Source: Bacteroidota bacterium (GTDB lineage Bacteria > Bacteroidota > Bacteroidia > Flavobacteriales > Flavobacteriaceae). Taken from it: a stretch of 64,000 bases of DNA. This document shows positions 8,582 to 19,000 of the stretch, piece by piece; positions within the stretch are counted from its first letter, which is position 1, and each line of letters begins with the position of its first letter. Under the pieces are notes generated by a model. That model saw only the letters and a list, made by a program, of their open reading frames with translations. It was not told the origin of the DNA and made no database searches. Location of the stretch: the NCBI GenBank assembly GCA_027620655.1, contig JAQCDS010000005.1:62001-126000 (forward strand), read 5' to 3'. Position numbers and translations under genes: made by a program.

Positions 8582-9874
8582 ATGAGTACACAAAAATTTG
8601 CAACTAATGCATTACACGCGGGACACGATGTATCCCAAAACGCTGGTACTAGAGCAGTGCCAATTTATCAATCAACGGCTTATGTTTTTAATGATTCAGA
8701 TCATGCGGCAAACCTTTTTGCGCTAGCTGAAACAGGAAATATTTATACCCGTATTAATAACCCAACAAACGATATCCTTGAGCAACGTTTGGCAGCACTC
8801 GAAGGAGGAATTGCTGCTGTTGTTACAGCTTCTGGAACTTCTGCAATTGCAACATCCTTATTGACACTTCTAAAAGCTGGAGATCATATTGTGGCTTCTA
8901 GTAGTTTGTATGGTGGAACATACAATTTGCTTAGCGTTACCTTACCAAGACATGGTATTACAACAACATTTGTTGACCCTTCTGATGCAGAAAATTTTAA
9001 AAATGCAGCACAAGAAAATACACGTGCGTTTTTTATTGAGTCTTTAGGGAATCCAAAATTAGATGTATTAGATATTGAAGCTATATCTAACGAAGCGAAA
9101 GCCTACAAAGTACCTTTGATTGTAGACAACACAGTAGCTACACCATATTTATTAAATCCAATTGAGCATGGTGCAAACATTGTTATCCACTCACTTACAA
9201 AATACATCAACGGAAACGGAACAGCATTGGGAGGTGTAATTATCGATGCAGGGACATTTGATTGGGCGAATGGTAAATTCCCAGAATTTACAGAGCCATC
9301 TCCAGGGTATCATGGTCTTGTTTATAGCGAAGCTCTAGAAGCAGCAGCTTTTATTGCAAAAATCAGAATTGAAGGGTTAAGAGATTATGGTGCAGCACTA
9401 AGTCCTTTTAATGCATTTCAAATTATTCAAGGTCTTGAAACTCTTGAAATTAGAATCAAAAAGCACAGTGAAAACGCACTGGCTCTTGCCAAATGGTTAC
9501 ACCAACAAGAACAAGTAACTTGGGTCAATTATCCAGGACTTGAAACTAGCGCTTATAAATCTTTAGCAGATCGTTACTTACCAAATGGTCAAAGTGGATT
9601 GGTTACTTTTGGAGTAAAAGGAGGATTTGATGCGGCAAAGAAAATTGCAGATACTACAAAGTTATTTTCACTACTTGCAAATATTGGTGATACAAAGTCG
9701 CTTATCATTCACCCAGCGAGTACAACGCATCAGCAATTGAGCGATGAAGCACAAGAGTCTACAGGAGTTACAAAAGATCTTATTCGTCTTTCAGTTGGTC
9801 TTGAAGATATTGAAGATTTAAAAGCAGACCTGATTGAAGCTTTTAAGGCTGTTGATGCACTTGTTGAAGTTTAA
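8582..9874 (+). CDS. metY: O-acetylhomoserine sulfhydrylase (aminocarboxypropyltransferase)
   Basis: A 430-residue PLP enzyme of the Cys/Met metabolism family that makes homocysteine from O-acetylhomoserine and sulfide. TNALHAGHD at the start, the YTRINNPTND segment, and the PLP-lysine motif SLTKYINGNGTALGG point to the MetY branch. The in-frame ATG at 8528 would add 18 poorly fitting residues; I choose 8582 because MSTQKFATNALHAGHD is the usual family start and an A-rich leader precedes it. It is the first gene after the SAM riboswitch and is followed 17 bases later by the OsmC gene. The partner metX, which makes its substrate, is two genes on. Confidence 0.93.
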   Translation: MSTQKFATNALHAGHDVSQNAGTRAVPIYQSTAYVFNDSDHAANLFALAETGNIYTRINNPTNDILEQRLAALEGGIAAVVTASGTSAIATSLLTLLKAGDHIVASSSLYGGTYNLLSVTLPRHGITTTFVDPSDAENFKNAAQENTRAFFIESLGNPKLDVLDIEAISNEAKAYKVPLIVDNTVATPYLLNPIEHGANIVIHSLTKYINGNGTALGGVIIDAGTFDWANGKFPEFTEPSPGYHGLVYSEALEAAAFIAKIRIEGLRDYGAALSPFNAFQIIQGLETLEIRIKKHSENALALAKWLHQQEQVTWVNYPGLETSAYKSLADRYLPNGQSGLVTFGVKGGFDAAKKIADTTKLFSLLANIGDTKSLIIHPASTTHQQLSDEAQESTGVTKDLIRLSVGLEDIEDLKADLIEAFKAVDALVEV

Positions 9875-9891
9875 TTAATAAAAACATAAAA

Positions 9892-10341
9892 ATGAGTGAT
9901 TTAACATTTTCAGTACAAGGACAGAGTAACTCTGCAACAAAATTTACAGCCAAAGCAAGACAATTTAGTTTGGTAATAGACGAACCTGAAGCACTTGGTG
10001 GTAAAGATGAAGCTGCCAATCCAGTTGAGTTTATTTTAGCAGGACTTGCAGGTTGTCTCAACGTTGTTGGGCACCTTGTGGCAAAAGAGTTACAATTTGA
10101 ATTAAAACAATTGGATATTGAGATTTCTGGAGAAATCAATCCAAATAGGTTTTTGGGGATATCAAAAGATGAACGCGCAGGATTCAAATCTATCAATGTT
10201 TTATTGAAACCTCAAGCAACAATCGATGATGTAACTTTAGAAAAGTGGTTAGATATTGTTCAGGAGCGATGCCCTGTAAAAGACAATTTACTAAATCAAA
10301 CCCCTTTAAAATTAAAATTGGAACAGCTAATATATAATTAA
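9892..10341 (+). CDS. OsmC/Ohr-family protein
   Basis: A 149-residue protein of the OsmC family, small cytoplasmic thiol peroxidases. The two redox cysteines of the family are present: one in the helix motif LAGLAGCLNVVGH (about residue 62) and one in ERCPVKDNL near residue 126. NPVEFILAGLAGC is the typical OsmC core. It sits between metY and metX, inside the SAM-controlled unit, with gaps of 17 and 11 bases. That placement suggests a role linked to sulfur metabolism or sulfane sulfur rather than general peroxide stress; this is inference from context. Confidence 0.88.
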   Translation: MSDLTFSVQGQSNSATKFTAKARQFSLVIDEPEALGGKDEAANPVEFILAGLAGCLNVVGHLVAKELQFELKQLDIEISGEINPNRFLGISKDERAGFKSINVLLKPQATIDDVTLEKWLDIVQERCPVKDNLLNQTPLKLKLEQLIYN

Positions 10342-10352
10342 GCCCGTATATA

Positions 10353-11345
10353 TTGAGTGAAATTCAATACATAGAGATTCCAAAATACACCACAATATCT
10401 GGTAAGACAATGCCTATTTATTTGTCTTACCAGTTATTTGGTTGTGCCCTACATAGTGCCCCTGTGGTTTTAGTTAATCATGCCCTAACAGGCAATTCTA
10501 ATGTTGCAGGTTCTAAGGGGTGGTGGAATGCACTTATTGGTCCAAACAAACCCATTGACACCAACCACTTTACCGTTTTGGCATTTAATATTCCTGGAAA
10601 TGGATATGACGGTCATACAAATCACCTTATTGAAAATTACAAAGATTTTGTTGCGAGAGATATTGCAAAATTATTTTTATTGGGAATAGAAGCACTTGGA
10701 ATACATCAACTTTTTGCAGCTATTGGCGGTTCATTGGGTGGTGGTATCGCTTGGGAAATGGCAGCCCTTAATCCAAAAATTACAAAACATTTAATACCTG
10801 TTGCGAGCGACTGGAAATCAACGGATTGGATTATAGCAAATTGTCTTATTCAGGAACAATTTTTAGTGAATTCTAAACGCCCAATTCAAGATGCAAGAAT
10901 GCATGCAATGCTATGCTATAGAACTCCAGAATCATTAAAAAATAGATTTCAGCGTTCACAAAATGAGGCGTTTAATTTGTTTAATATTGAAACATGGTTG
11001 ATACATCACGGCGATAAGCTTCAAAAACGGTTTCAGTTGTCGGCATATAAACTCATGAATCATTTATTAAAAACCATTGATATTACAACAAATAGAGGCT
11101 CTGCATCCGAAGTATTAAAAACGATTGAAGCCGAAATTCATATTATTGGAATTGATTCAGATTTGTTTTTTGTTTCTGAAGAAAACACATCTACCCTAAA
11201 GCTTTTGCACCCAAATCTTACAAATGTTTCATATCATGAAATCACTTCCATACATGGGCATGATGCTTTTTTGATTGAATATGAGCAATTGAATGCCATC
11301 ATCAAAGAAATTTTCCAACCCGAATTAGTACGCACAGTATCCTAA
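10353..11345 (+). CDS. metX: Homoserine O-acetyltransferase-like alpha/beta hydrolase
   Basis: A 330-residue alpha/beta-hydrolase of the MetX type, which activates homoserine with acetyl-CoA. The nucleophile elbow GGSLGGG (serine near residue 125), an aspartate in GIDSDLFF and the histidine of IHGHDAFL form the expected triad. NHALTGNS near residue 50 fits the oxyanion loop. The start is a TTG at 10353, the only sensible start after the osmC stop. It closes the SAM-controlled metY-osmC-metX operon. Whether the acyl donor is acetyl- or succinyl-CoA cannot be settled here; acetyl is expected for MetY partners. Confidence 0.88.
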   Translation: MSEIQYIEIPKYTTISGKTMPIYLSYQLFGCALHSAPVVLVNHALTGNSNVAGSKGWWNALIGPNKPIDTNHFTVLAFNIPGNGYDGHTNHLIENYKDFVARDIAKLFLLGIEALGIHQLFAAIGGSLGGGIAWEMAALNPKITKHLIPVASDWKSTDWIIANCLIQEQFLVNSKRPIQDARMHAMLCYRTPESLKNRFQRSQNEAFNLFNIETWLIHHGDKLQKRFQLSAYKLMNHLLKTIDITTNRGSASEVLKTIEAEIHIIGIDSDLFFVSEENTSTLKLLHPNLTNVSYHEITSIHGHDAFLIEYEQLNAIIKEIFQPELVRTVS

Positions 11346-11398
11346 TTTTGAATGTTACTTTTAACATTTTAACTAAGACACAATTGATTTTATATGCT

Positions 11399-11406
11399 TA
11401 ATTTTG
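11399..11406 (+). promoter_or_regulatory. Predicted -7 element for the polyprenyl synthetase gene
   Basis: TAATTTTG fits TAnnTTTG and lies 16 bases before the TTG start codon, implying a very short leader. No -33 match at the usual spacing. Confidence 0.3.
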
Positions 11407-11422
11407 CGAAAAATTACGGCAT

Positions 11423-12400
11423 TTGAAAGTTATTGAGCGCATAAAAAAACCCATTAGTTATGAGATGGAACTTTTTGAAAAAAAGTTTCGCTTATCGATG
11501 TCTAGCAAAGTTGCGCTTCTCAACCGAATTACCCATTATATCGTCAATCGAAAAGGAAAACAAATGCGTCCAATGTTTGTTTTTCTTTCTGCCAAAATGA
11601 TTTCTAATGGTGAGATTAGTGAACGTACTTTTCGTGGTGCTTCTGTCATTGAGCTGATTCACACCGCAACTTTGGTGCATGATGATGTAGTTGATGATAG
11701 TAACCATCGTAGAGGATTCTTTTCAATTAATGCGTTGTGGAAGAATAAAATTGCAGTTTTAGTTGGAGATTTTCTTCTTTCAAAAGGGCTCTTGTTTTGT
11801 ATTGATAATAATGATTTTGATCTTCTAAAAATTATTTCTGTTGCAGTACGTGAAATGAGTGAAGGAGAACTCCTTCAGATAGAAAAAGCACGAAAACTAG
11901 ACATTACTGAAGAAGTCTATTATGAAATTATTCGTCAAAAAACAGCAACACTTATAGCAGCATGTTGTAGTTTGGGTGCTGCCTCTGTAAAACCCCATTC
12001 AAAAGAGGTCGAAACTATGCGTAAATTTGGAGAACTCATTGGAATGGCTTTTCAAATTAAGGATGACCTTTTTGATTATGGAACAGAAAAAATTGGAAAG
12101 CCAACGGGAATAGATATAAAAGAGCAAAAAATGACACTTCCATTAATTTATGTTCTGAATAATTGTTCAAAAAAAGAACAATCTTGGTTAATCAATTCCA
12201 TAAAAAATCATAACAAAAATCCAAAACGAGTAAAAGAAGTCATAGCGTTTGTAAAATCTCAAGGAGGTTTGGACTATGCCGTTTCAAAAATGAAAAGTTT
12301 TCAAGAAGAAGCCGTCAAACTTATTGGACATTACCCCGAATCAGAATACAAAAAAGCACTTCTTTTGATGGTGAATTATGTGATTGACCGCAACAAATAA
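11423..12400 (+). CDS. Trans-isoprenyl diphosphate synthase
   Basis: A 325-residue all-helical prenyltransferase that would elongate farnesyl diphosphate to a longer chain, probably for menaquinone. The first aspartate-rich motif is DDVVDD (residues 87-92) and the second is KDDLFDY near 213-219. GKQMRP around 45-50 binds the diphosphate of isopentenyl diphosphate. The spacing in the first motif fits a long-chain (octaprenyl-like) synthase, though product length cannot be read with certainty. The start codon is TTG. Downstream by about 96 bases is dnaG. Confidence 0.9.
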   Translation: MKVIERIKKPISYEMELFEKKFRLSMSSKVALLNRITHYIVNRKGKQMRPMFVFLSAKMISNGEISERTFRGASVIELIHTATLVHDDVVDDSNHRRGFFSINALWKNKIAVLVGDFLLSKGLLFCIDNNDFDLLKIISVAVREMSEGELLQIEKARKLDITEEVYYEIIRQKTATLIAACCSLGAASVKPHSKEVETMRKFGELIGMAFQIKDDLFDYGTEKIGKPTGIDIKEQKMTLPLIYVLNNCSKKEQSWLINSIKNHNKNPKRVKEVIAFVKSQGGLDYAVSKMKSFQEEAVKLIGHYPESEYKKALLLMVNYVIDRNK

Positions 12401-12496
12401 TTCAACATATATCCGCAAATATTTTGTTTATCATGTGTTTGATATTTTATATCTTAGCATTGATACAAATTTTAATTTCATCCAAAATATTCACAA

Positions 12497-14452
12497 TTGA
12501 TATCAAAGTCTACAATAGATCAAGTTTTTGATATGGCTCGCGTTGAAGAAGTCATAGGGGACTTTGTACAGTTAAAAAAAGCAGGGAGTAACTTCAAAGG
12601 GCTTAGTCCATTTAGTGAAGAACGTACACCAAGCTTTATGGTTTCGCCAGTAAAACAAATTTGGAAAGATTTTTCTACAGGAAAAGGAGGAACTGTGGTG
12701 TCATTTCTTATGGAACATGAGCATTTTACCTATCCTGAAGCCATTAAGTATTTGGCTAAAAAATACAATATTGAAGTCGAAGAAACAGTCCAATCTAACG
12801 AAGAAAAAGAAGCTGCAGGCGAGCGAGAAAGCATGTATCTAGTAAGTGAATTTGCAAATACTTATTTTCAAAATACACTACACAAAACCGATGCTGGAAA
12901 AGCCATTGGGTTGAGCTATTTTAAGGAAAGAGGATTTACAGAAGAAACGATCAAAAAATTTCAACTTGGATATTCTACAGACGATTGGAGCGGCCTAACA
13001 GATGCGGCTCTAAAAAAAGGATATCTGCTTGAATATTTGGAAACCACAGGTTTAACTATTGTTAAAGAAGAAAAACAATTTGATCGTTTCAAGGGTCGCG
13101 TAATGTTTCCTATTCACAGCATGTCTGGTCGTGTTCTTGGTTTTGGCGGACGTATTTTGGCAAAAAATGAAAAAGCAGCCAAATATTTAAACTCTCCAGA
13201 AAGCGATATATACCACAAAAGTAAAGTGCTTTATGGGATTTATTATGCCAAACAAACTATAGCAAAAGAAGATAATTGTTATTTGGTTGAAGGCTATACA
13301 GATGTCATTCAATTTCACCAAACAGGCATCAAAAACGTGGTGTCATCTTCAGGCACAGCGTTAACCTCAGAACAAATTCGATTGGTCAATCGATTAACCA
13401 AAAATATTACCGTACTTTTTGATGGTGATGCCGCAGGAATACGAGCTTCTTTGCGTGGAATTGATTTGATTTTGGAGCAAGGAATGAATGTAAAAGTTTG
13501 CACTTTCCCAGAAGGTGAAGATCCAGATAGTTTTGCCAAACAAAATACACATGAAGAACTACAAAAATATCTGAAAGATAATGCAAAAGACTTTATTGCC
13601 TATAAAGCTTCATTATTGATGGAGGAGGCGAATAATGATCCAATTGCAAAAGCCGATTTGATTCGTGATATGATTACTAGTATTTCTAAAATATCAGATC
13701 AAATAAAACAAGAGTTATATATTCGCGAGTGTGCAAGAATCATGGATATTAGCGAAGAAGTACTTTTTAGCACACTGGCTCAAATGAATAAAAAAGCACA
13801 ATTTGAGGCCAATAAAACAGCACAAAAGCAAAAGAAAGCTTTTGATGTTGTAAAAAACACAGCACCCACAAAAAAAATAGACTTACAATTTGAATTGGAG
13901 CAAAAAATAATAGAAATTTTATTGCTTTATGGAAGTCAAACGGAAGATTTTGAAGATTTAATTTTGAAGGAAAATGATGAAGGCATTTTGATTCTTGAGC
14001 CTGTTATTCATAAAGCCAAAGTTTTTGAGAAAATTTATTTAGATCTTCAAGAAGATGAAATGCAATTTAGTAATGAAAATTTTAAAACAATTTACTATTT
14101 AATCATAGATTATTTGAATCAAAATGACACTTTTATTGTAGAGAGTTTTATCCATGAAATTGATCCAAAATTAGCGCCATTTGTTTCAAATATTTTGATG
14201 AATGATGAGCGTTACAGACTTCACAATTGGGGAAAAAATAATATTTTTCCTAAACGAAAAGATGTCAATATTGCTCAATTAGTTAGTGAAACAATATTAA
14301 GTTTACGTTGTTTTTTAATTGATCAAAAGGTTAATGAATTCAAAGAAGCAACACACGAAAGCTTGACAGACAATACAAATGTCTTAGAAGATGTATTGAA
14401 TTATTCCAACCTAAAAATGTTACTTTCTCGAAAGTTAAACAGAGTTCTCTAA
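12497..14452 (+). CDS. dnaG: DNA primase lacking the zinc-finger cysteines
   Basis: A 651-residue primase that lays RNA primers at the replication fork. The N-terminal CHC2-type domain (1-100), the catalytic core with the RVMFPI...GRVLGFGGR stretch, and the TOPRIM motifs LVEGYTDVIQ and LFDGDAAG are clear. The C-terminal helicase-binding region is diverged. Odd point: the four zinc ligands of the CPFH...CFGC motif are replaced, reading SPFS at 37-40 and DFST at 58-61. The TTG start at 12497 gives MISKSTID, the form I recall from related primases. The gene is convergent with the response-regulator gene, with a one-base gap. Confidence 0.95.
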   Translation: MISKSTIDQVFDMARVEEVIGDFVQLKKAGSNFKGLSPFSEERTPSFMVSPVKQIWKDFSTGKGGTVVSFLMEHEHFTYPEAIKYLAKKYNIEVEETVQSNEEKEAAGERESMYLVSEFANTYFQNTLHKTDAGKAIGLSYFKERGFTEETIKKFQLGYSTDDWSGLTDAALKKGYLLEYLETTGLTIVKEEKQFDRFKGRVMFPIHSMSGRVLGFGGRILAKNEKAAKYLNSPESDIYHKSKVLYGIYYAKQTIAKEDNCYLVEGYTDVIQFHQTGIKNVVSSSGTALTSEQIRLVNRLTKNITVLFDGDAAGIRASLRGIDLILEQGMNVKVCTFPEGEDPDSFAKQNTHEELQKYLKDNAKDFIAYKASLLMEEANNDPIAKADLIRDMITSISKISDQIKQELYIRECARIMDISEEVLFSTLAQMNKKAQFEANKTAQKQKKAFDVVKNTAPTKKIDLQFELEQKIIEILLLYGSQTEDFEDLILKENDEGILILEPVIHKAKVFEKIYLDLQEDEMQFSNENFKTIYYLIIDYLNQNDTFIVESFIHEIDPKLAPFVSNILMNDERYRLHNWGKNNIFPKRKDVNIAQLVSETILSLRCFLIDQKVNEFKEATHESLTDNTNVLEDVLNYSNLKMLLSRKLNRVL

Positions 14453-14453
14453 A

Positions 14454-15074
14454 CTAATTTTTTAGTCGTCCCAAGTCAATTAAAGAAATCAAATTTGTGA
14501 CATTGAGTTTTGTCATTAATCGAGATTTATAGGTGCTTACGGTTTTTGGGTTGATATTGAGTTCTTCCGCAATTTGATTATTTTTCTTTCCGTTACAAAT
14601 AAGTTTTAAAACCTCAATTTCTCGAGTGGAAAGTTTGTGATACAAGTCTGCATCATCTATATTTTTGTCGAAAGTTAGTTTTTGAGCCATTGCATTGGTT
14701 ACATACATTCCCCCTTTATAGACTTTTAAAATGGCATTTTTTATGGTATTTGTAGATGCTGTTTTGGATAAAAATCCAGAGGCTCCAGCTCTTATTCCAC
14801 TAGAGGCATATATGTTTTCGGGCTGTGCACTAAAAATAATTACCCGTACGTTGTTGTAGTTTTTTTTGATTTTTCTCAAAATAGTAATTCCATTCATGTC
14901 GGGTAAATCCATGGACATAAGCACAACATCAACACTTCCCTTTTTTAGGTAGTTAATAAGTTGTTTTGCAGTGTCGACTGTACTGACAATTTTGATGTCA
15001 TTAGAACTATCAAAAAGCATTCGGATTCCATAATTGACAATCGGCTGATGATCTGCAACAAGAACCCTTATCAT
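14454..15074 (-). CDS. NarL/LuxR-type response regulator with degenerate receiver
   Basis: A 206-residue two-domain regulator: receiver (1-120) and LuxR-type helix-turn-helix (about 140-200, with LSTREIEVLKLICNGKKNNQIAEELNI split over its helices). The family's phosphate-accepting aspartate sits four residues before the conserved proline; here that position is Ser54 (SMDLPDMNG). The second acidic residue of the N-terminal pair is also missing (ADHQP rather than ADDHP). The T/S and lysine switch residues (FSAQ, SKTAS) remain. So it may act without phosphorylation. It follows nadE by three bases and is probably cotranscribed. No histidine kinase is nearby. Confidence 0.9.
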   Translation of the reverse strand: MIRVLVADHQPIVNYGIRMLFDSSNDIKIVSTVDTAKQLINYLKKGSVDVVLMSMDLPDMNGITILRKIKKNYNNVRVIIFSAQPENIYASSGIRAGASGFLSKTASTNTIKNAILKVYKGGMYVTNAMAQKLTFDKNIDDADLYHKLSTREIEVLKLICNGKKNNQIAEELNINPKTVSTYKSRLMTKLNVTNLISLIDLGRLKN

Positions 15075-15077
15075 AAT

Positions 15078-15869
15078 TTATTGTTTAAGAGTTTCTGGAA
15101 TAATACAAACAGGAATTGGGTTCATTTTGTGCGCATTGGATGTGTTGAATCGATTAAAAATTACAAAAACCTCTTTTTGTCTTCCCTCAAAATCATTTGC
15201 ATTTTTTCCTTCATCTTTCATTTTCATAGCCCATTCCAATTCATCATAGGATGCGCCAATTTGGTCTTCATCAGTTCGAGCATCTCCAAACAAACCATCG
15301 CTTGGTGCTGCAGTAATAATGCTGTTTGGCACTTCAAGGGCTTTTCCTAGGGCATACACCTCTGATTTTAGAAGGTCTGCAATAGGACTCAGATCTACAC
15401 CGCCATCACCATATTTTGTGTAAAATCCAACTCCAAAATCTTCTACCTTATTTCCTGTTCCTGCAACAAGAAAACCATTTAAACCTGCATAATAATAAAG
15501 CGTAGTCATGCGCAAACGAGCGCGTGTGTTGGCCAAAGCCATATCTACAATTTTTTGATCTTTTGTAGTGTCTATTTCAGATTTTAAAGACTCGAATACA
15601 GGGGTTAGATTAACACGTTTTGAGCTTACATTAGAGTAGTTTTTTTTCAAAAAACGAATATGTTCTTGAGCACGACTTACATGACTATCTGCCTGATGAA
15701 TTGGCATTTCCAAACATAATACTTTTAGTCCTGTTTTTGCACAAAGTGTCGATGTTACAGCAGAGTCAATACCCCCAGACACACCTACTACAAATCCGCC
15801 AATGTTAGCTTTATTGGCATAATTTTTCAACCAATTGATGATGTGCTGCACGACTGCGTTTGTATCCAT
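15078..15869 (-). CDS. nadE: Ammonia-dependent NAD synthetase
   Basis: A 263-residue enzyme making NAD from deamido-NAD, ATP and ammonia in the cytoplasm. The ATP-pyrophosphatase P-loop GVSGGIDSAVT (about 28-38) and the LANTRARLRM and GTGNKVEDFGVGFYTKYGDGG blocks are diagnostic. It has no N-terminal glutaminase domain, so it is the short NH3-dependent type. It is the first gene of a two-gene unit with the response regulator and is divergent from the large T9SS cargo gene. Confidence 0.95.
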   Translation of the reverse strand: MDTNAVVQHIINWLKNYANKANIGGFVVGVSGGIDSAVTSTLCAKTGLKVLCLEMPIHQADSHVSRAQEHIRFLKKNYSNVSSKRVNLTPVFESLKSEIDTTKDQKIVDMALANTRARLRMTTLYYYAGLNGFLVAGTGNKVEDFGVGFYTKYGDGGVDLSPIADLLKSEVYALGKALEVPNSIITAAPSDGLFGDARTDEDQIGASYDELEWAMKMKDEGKNANDFEGRQKEVFVIFNRFNTSNAHKMNPIPVCIIPETLKQ

Positions 15870-15895
15870 ATTTTTCGTAATGTATTGGTATGTAA

Positions 15896-15903
15896 CAAAA
15901 ATA
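15896..15903 (-). promoter_or_regulatory. Predicted -7 element for nadE
   Basis: Read on the minus strand this is TATTTTTG, matching TAnnTTTG, 27 bases before the nadE start. No clear -33 partner. Confidence 0.3.
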
Positions 15904-16045
15904 AACTATTCTATTCATCTTTGAAACATTTTATTTCAGATTAGTAAAAATTTAGAATTCAATTAACATTTTAGTAGCATTAGCATATTCATATATATTG
16001 TTTAAATTTATAACCTAATAAATTAACAAAACTTAAAAATCTGTA

Positions 16046-19000
16046 ATGAATCAACTTATAAAATACTTTTGTTTCAGATTAAGTTTATTAATTATATTTA
16101 CTTTCAGTAATTTTTCTTTTGCACAATTGAGCAGAACACACTATGTGCCACCAATTACTGTTGCCCCAAACGGAAACGCACTTCCACAAAATCAATTTTT
16201 ACATATTTCTACACCAAGTACAGAAGTCATAAGTATAGATGTCAATGACTTGGGAAATGGAACAACAACCTATACATTATCGAATGCTAATCCTTTAGAA
16301 CTATTTATTGGAAATGGTGATAATACTTCTTTTGTAGTATCATCATCAGATACTGGAACAAAAATCACAAATAGAGGATATATCATTCAATCTGAAAAGC
16401 CAGTTTATGTGTCAGCTCGACTTACTGCAGGGAATCAAAATCAAGCGGGATCTTTAGTTTCCAAAGGATTATCTGGATTGGGGCAAACGTTCAGAGCAGG
16501 AACATTTACTAATTTGAAAAATTTTACGTCAGCAAATCAGGATTATATCAATTTTATTACTGTTATGGCTACAGAAAATAATACTGATGTTAATTTTTCA
16601 GACTTACCAACAGATATAATTATTTTAAACAACACTCCACTATCGGTAAATCTTGATGCTGGTGAATCGTATATAATTGCTATAAATCCAGCTGATACAC
16701 CATCAAATAGGGATGGATTGATTGGAGCTCTTGTTTCTTCAAACAAACCTATTATAATGAACTGTGGTTCTTTCAATGGGAGTAACTCCACTGGTGGAGG
16801 CAGAGATGCTGGAATTGATCAGATTGCTCCTCTTGAAACTATTGCAATTGAGAATCAAGAATTTAGTGAGTATATATTCATTCGTGCCAATGGTTATGAC
16901 GATATTGAGCGCCCTCTCATTGTTGCACATTTTGACAATACAGAAGTTTGGGTTAGCGGCGAACCAGGATCTGCAACAGGGGCATATCATACAACACTTA
17001 ATGCAGGTGATTATGTCAGTTTAGGAGGGAATTTATTCAGTACTCAATCAACAAGTGGCTCTAATCCAGGTGGAAATTTATATGTTTGGACTTCTAAAAC
17101 AACGTTTGCCTACCAAGGTATTGGAGGGGTTAATAGCGAGGCCAATCAGGAATTATTTTTTGTTCCTCCCTTAAATTGTAAAGCACCTCGAGCAATTGAT
17201 AATATTCCACTTATTGAATCTTCAGGCTCAACAGGAACAAGTTTTACTGGAGGGATTACGATTGTTGCCGAAGCAGGTGCAGCCGTAAACATTAATGGAG
17301 TGCCAACGACGGCAACTGCACAGTCGGTTGTTGGAAACTCAAATTTTGTAACATATTTAATTAGCGGATTGTCGGGAAATGTAAGTGTAACATCAGATGG
17401 TCAAATTTATGTATCGTATTATGGCGCAAACGGTGCTGCAGCTCTTGGGGGTTTTTATTCTGGGTTTATTTTTAAACCTGAAATTACATCAACAGCATTA
17501 GATGTTACGGTAGATAATATCTGTATTCCATTTATTGAATTAAACCTTGGTAGCGAAGAAACTTTTGATGCTTACCAATGGTTTTTCAATGGTGTTCCAA
17601 TAGCTGGAGCTACATCCGAAACCCATATTCCTACAGTACCAGGATATTATCAGTTGGAGGGAATTATTACGGATTGTTCCACAGTGCTTTCAGATGATAT
17701 CCCTGTAAGTGGTTGTGCAGGAGATTCAGATGATGATGGCCAGAATAATAATATTGATATTGATATTGATAATGATGGAATTTTAAATTCACAGGAGTCC
17801 AACTGTAATTTTGATTTTGATCTTTCGGTTGATATTGGACCATATTTTACGTCATCTACAACAAATAGTGTAGAAAATGTTGCACCAATACCCTTTGAAG
17901 GTTTTACAAATCAAATTATGTACCTTAGTGCATCGCCAAAGGTTGGGAATTCTCAAAGCACTACAACTTATCAATTAGTGTTTGATGTACCAACACATTT
18001 TAAAATAGAGCAAGCTCCTTCAACATTTTCATCAGGTGAAATGAATGATGAAGAACAATATACACTAAGTGTTCCTCAAGATCAAACAATTACTGTTTTA
18101 AATCCTGATAATCAATTGCTTATAGATGTTAACTATGATGGAATTTATGATAATAATATTCAAGAATTTACAGCTTTTGAGATTCGATTTAAACTAAATT
18201 CAGCAGCTCTACCAAATGGAAACGGTACTTTTTCATTTCAATCGTATAGCGCAAGTCAATTTGAGATTGAATACAATAATATTTCAGAAATAAATTCTAA
18301 TAGCGTTGCTTTTCAATTGACACAAACCTGTCGATCTATAGATTCTGATGGAGATAGTATCGAAGATGCAATAGATTTAGATTCCGATAACGATGGTGTT
18401 TTTGATGTTGTTGAAAGTGGAAACTCAGCTCTGGACACTAGTGGTAATGGCAGGGTTGATGGCATGGACACAAATGATTCTGAATCAGACGGGCATCACG
18501 ATTTGGCGCAAACTCCTATTGACACAGATTTTGACTTAATATTTGATTATTTAGACTTGGATAGTGATAATGATGGACTTTTTGATCTTTTTGAAGCAGG
18601 AATTGGATTTAACACATTGGATTTAAATAATGATGGTCAAATTGATTTAGGTTTTACAGATGATAATTTTAACGGATCATCAGATATTGCAGAGACAATT
18701 ATTCCTTTAGATTCAGATGCCGATGGTTTGCCAGATTTTATCGAATTGGATTCAGATGCCGATGATTGTTATGATGTTGATGAGGCAGGATTTACAGGAA
18801 CTTTGGGAATACTAAACGGCACAAGTATAGATACAAATGGACTGGTTTTGGGTGGAGACGGATATGGCCTTGCAATTGACACCAATGCAGATGGGTTGTT
18901 TGACTATCAAGACTTAATAAATATAACAACACAATCTTTAAACTCCCCTTTATTTGTCTGCGAAGAAGGGAATACTAGTATTGAAATTAATTTAGAAAAC

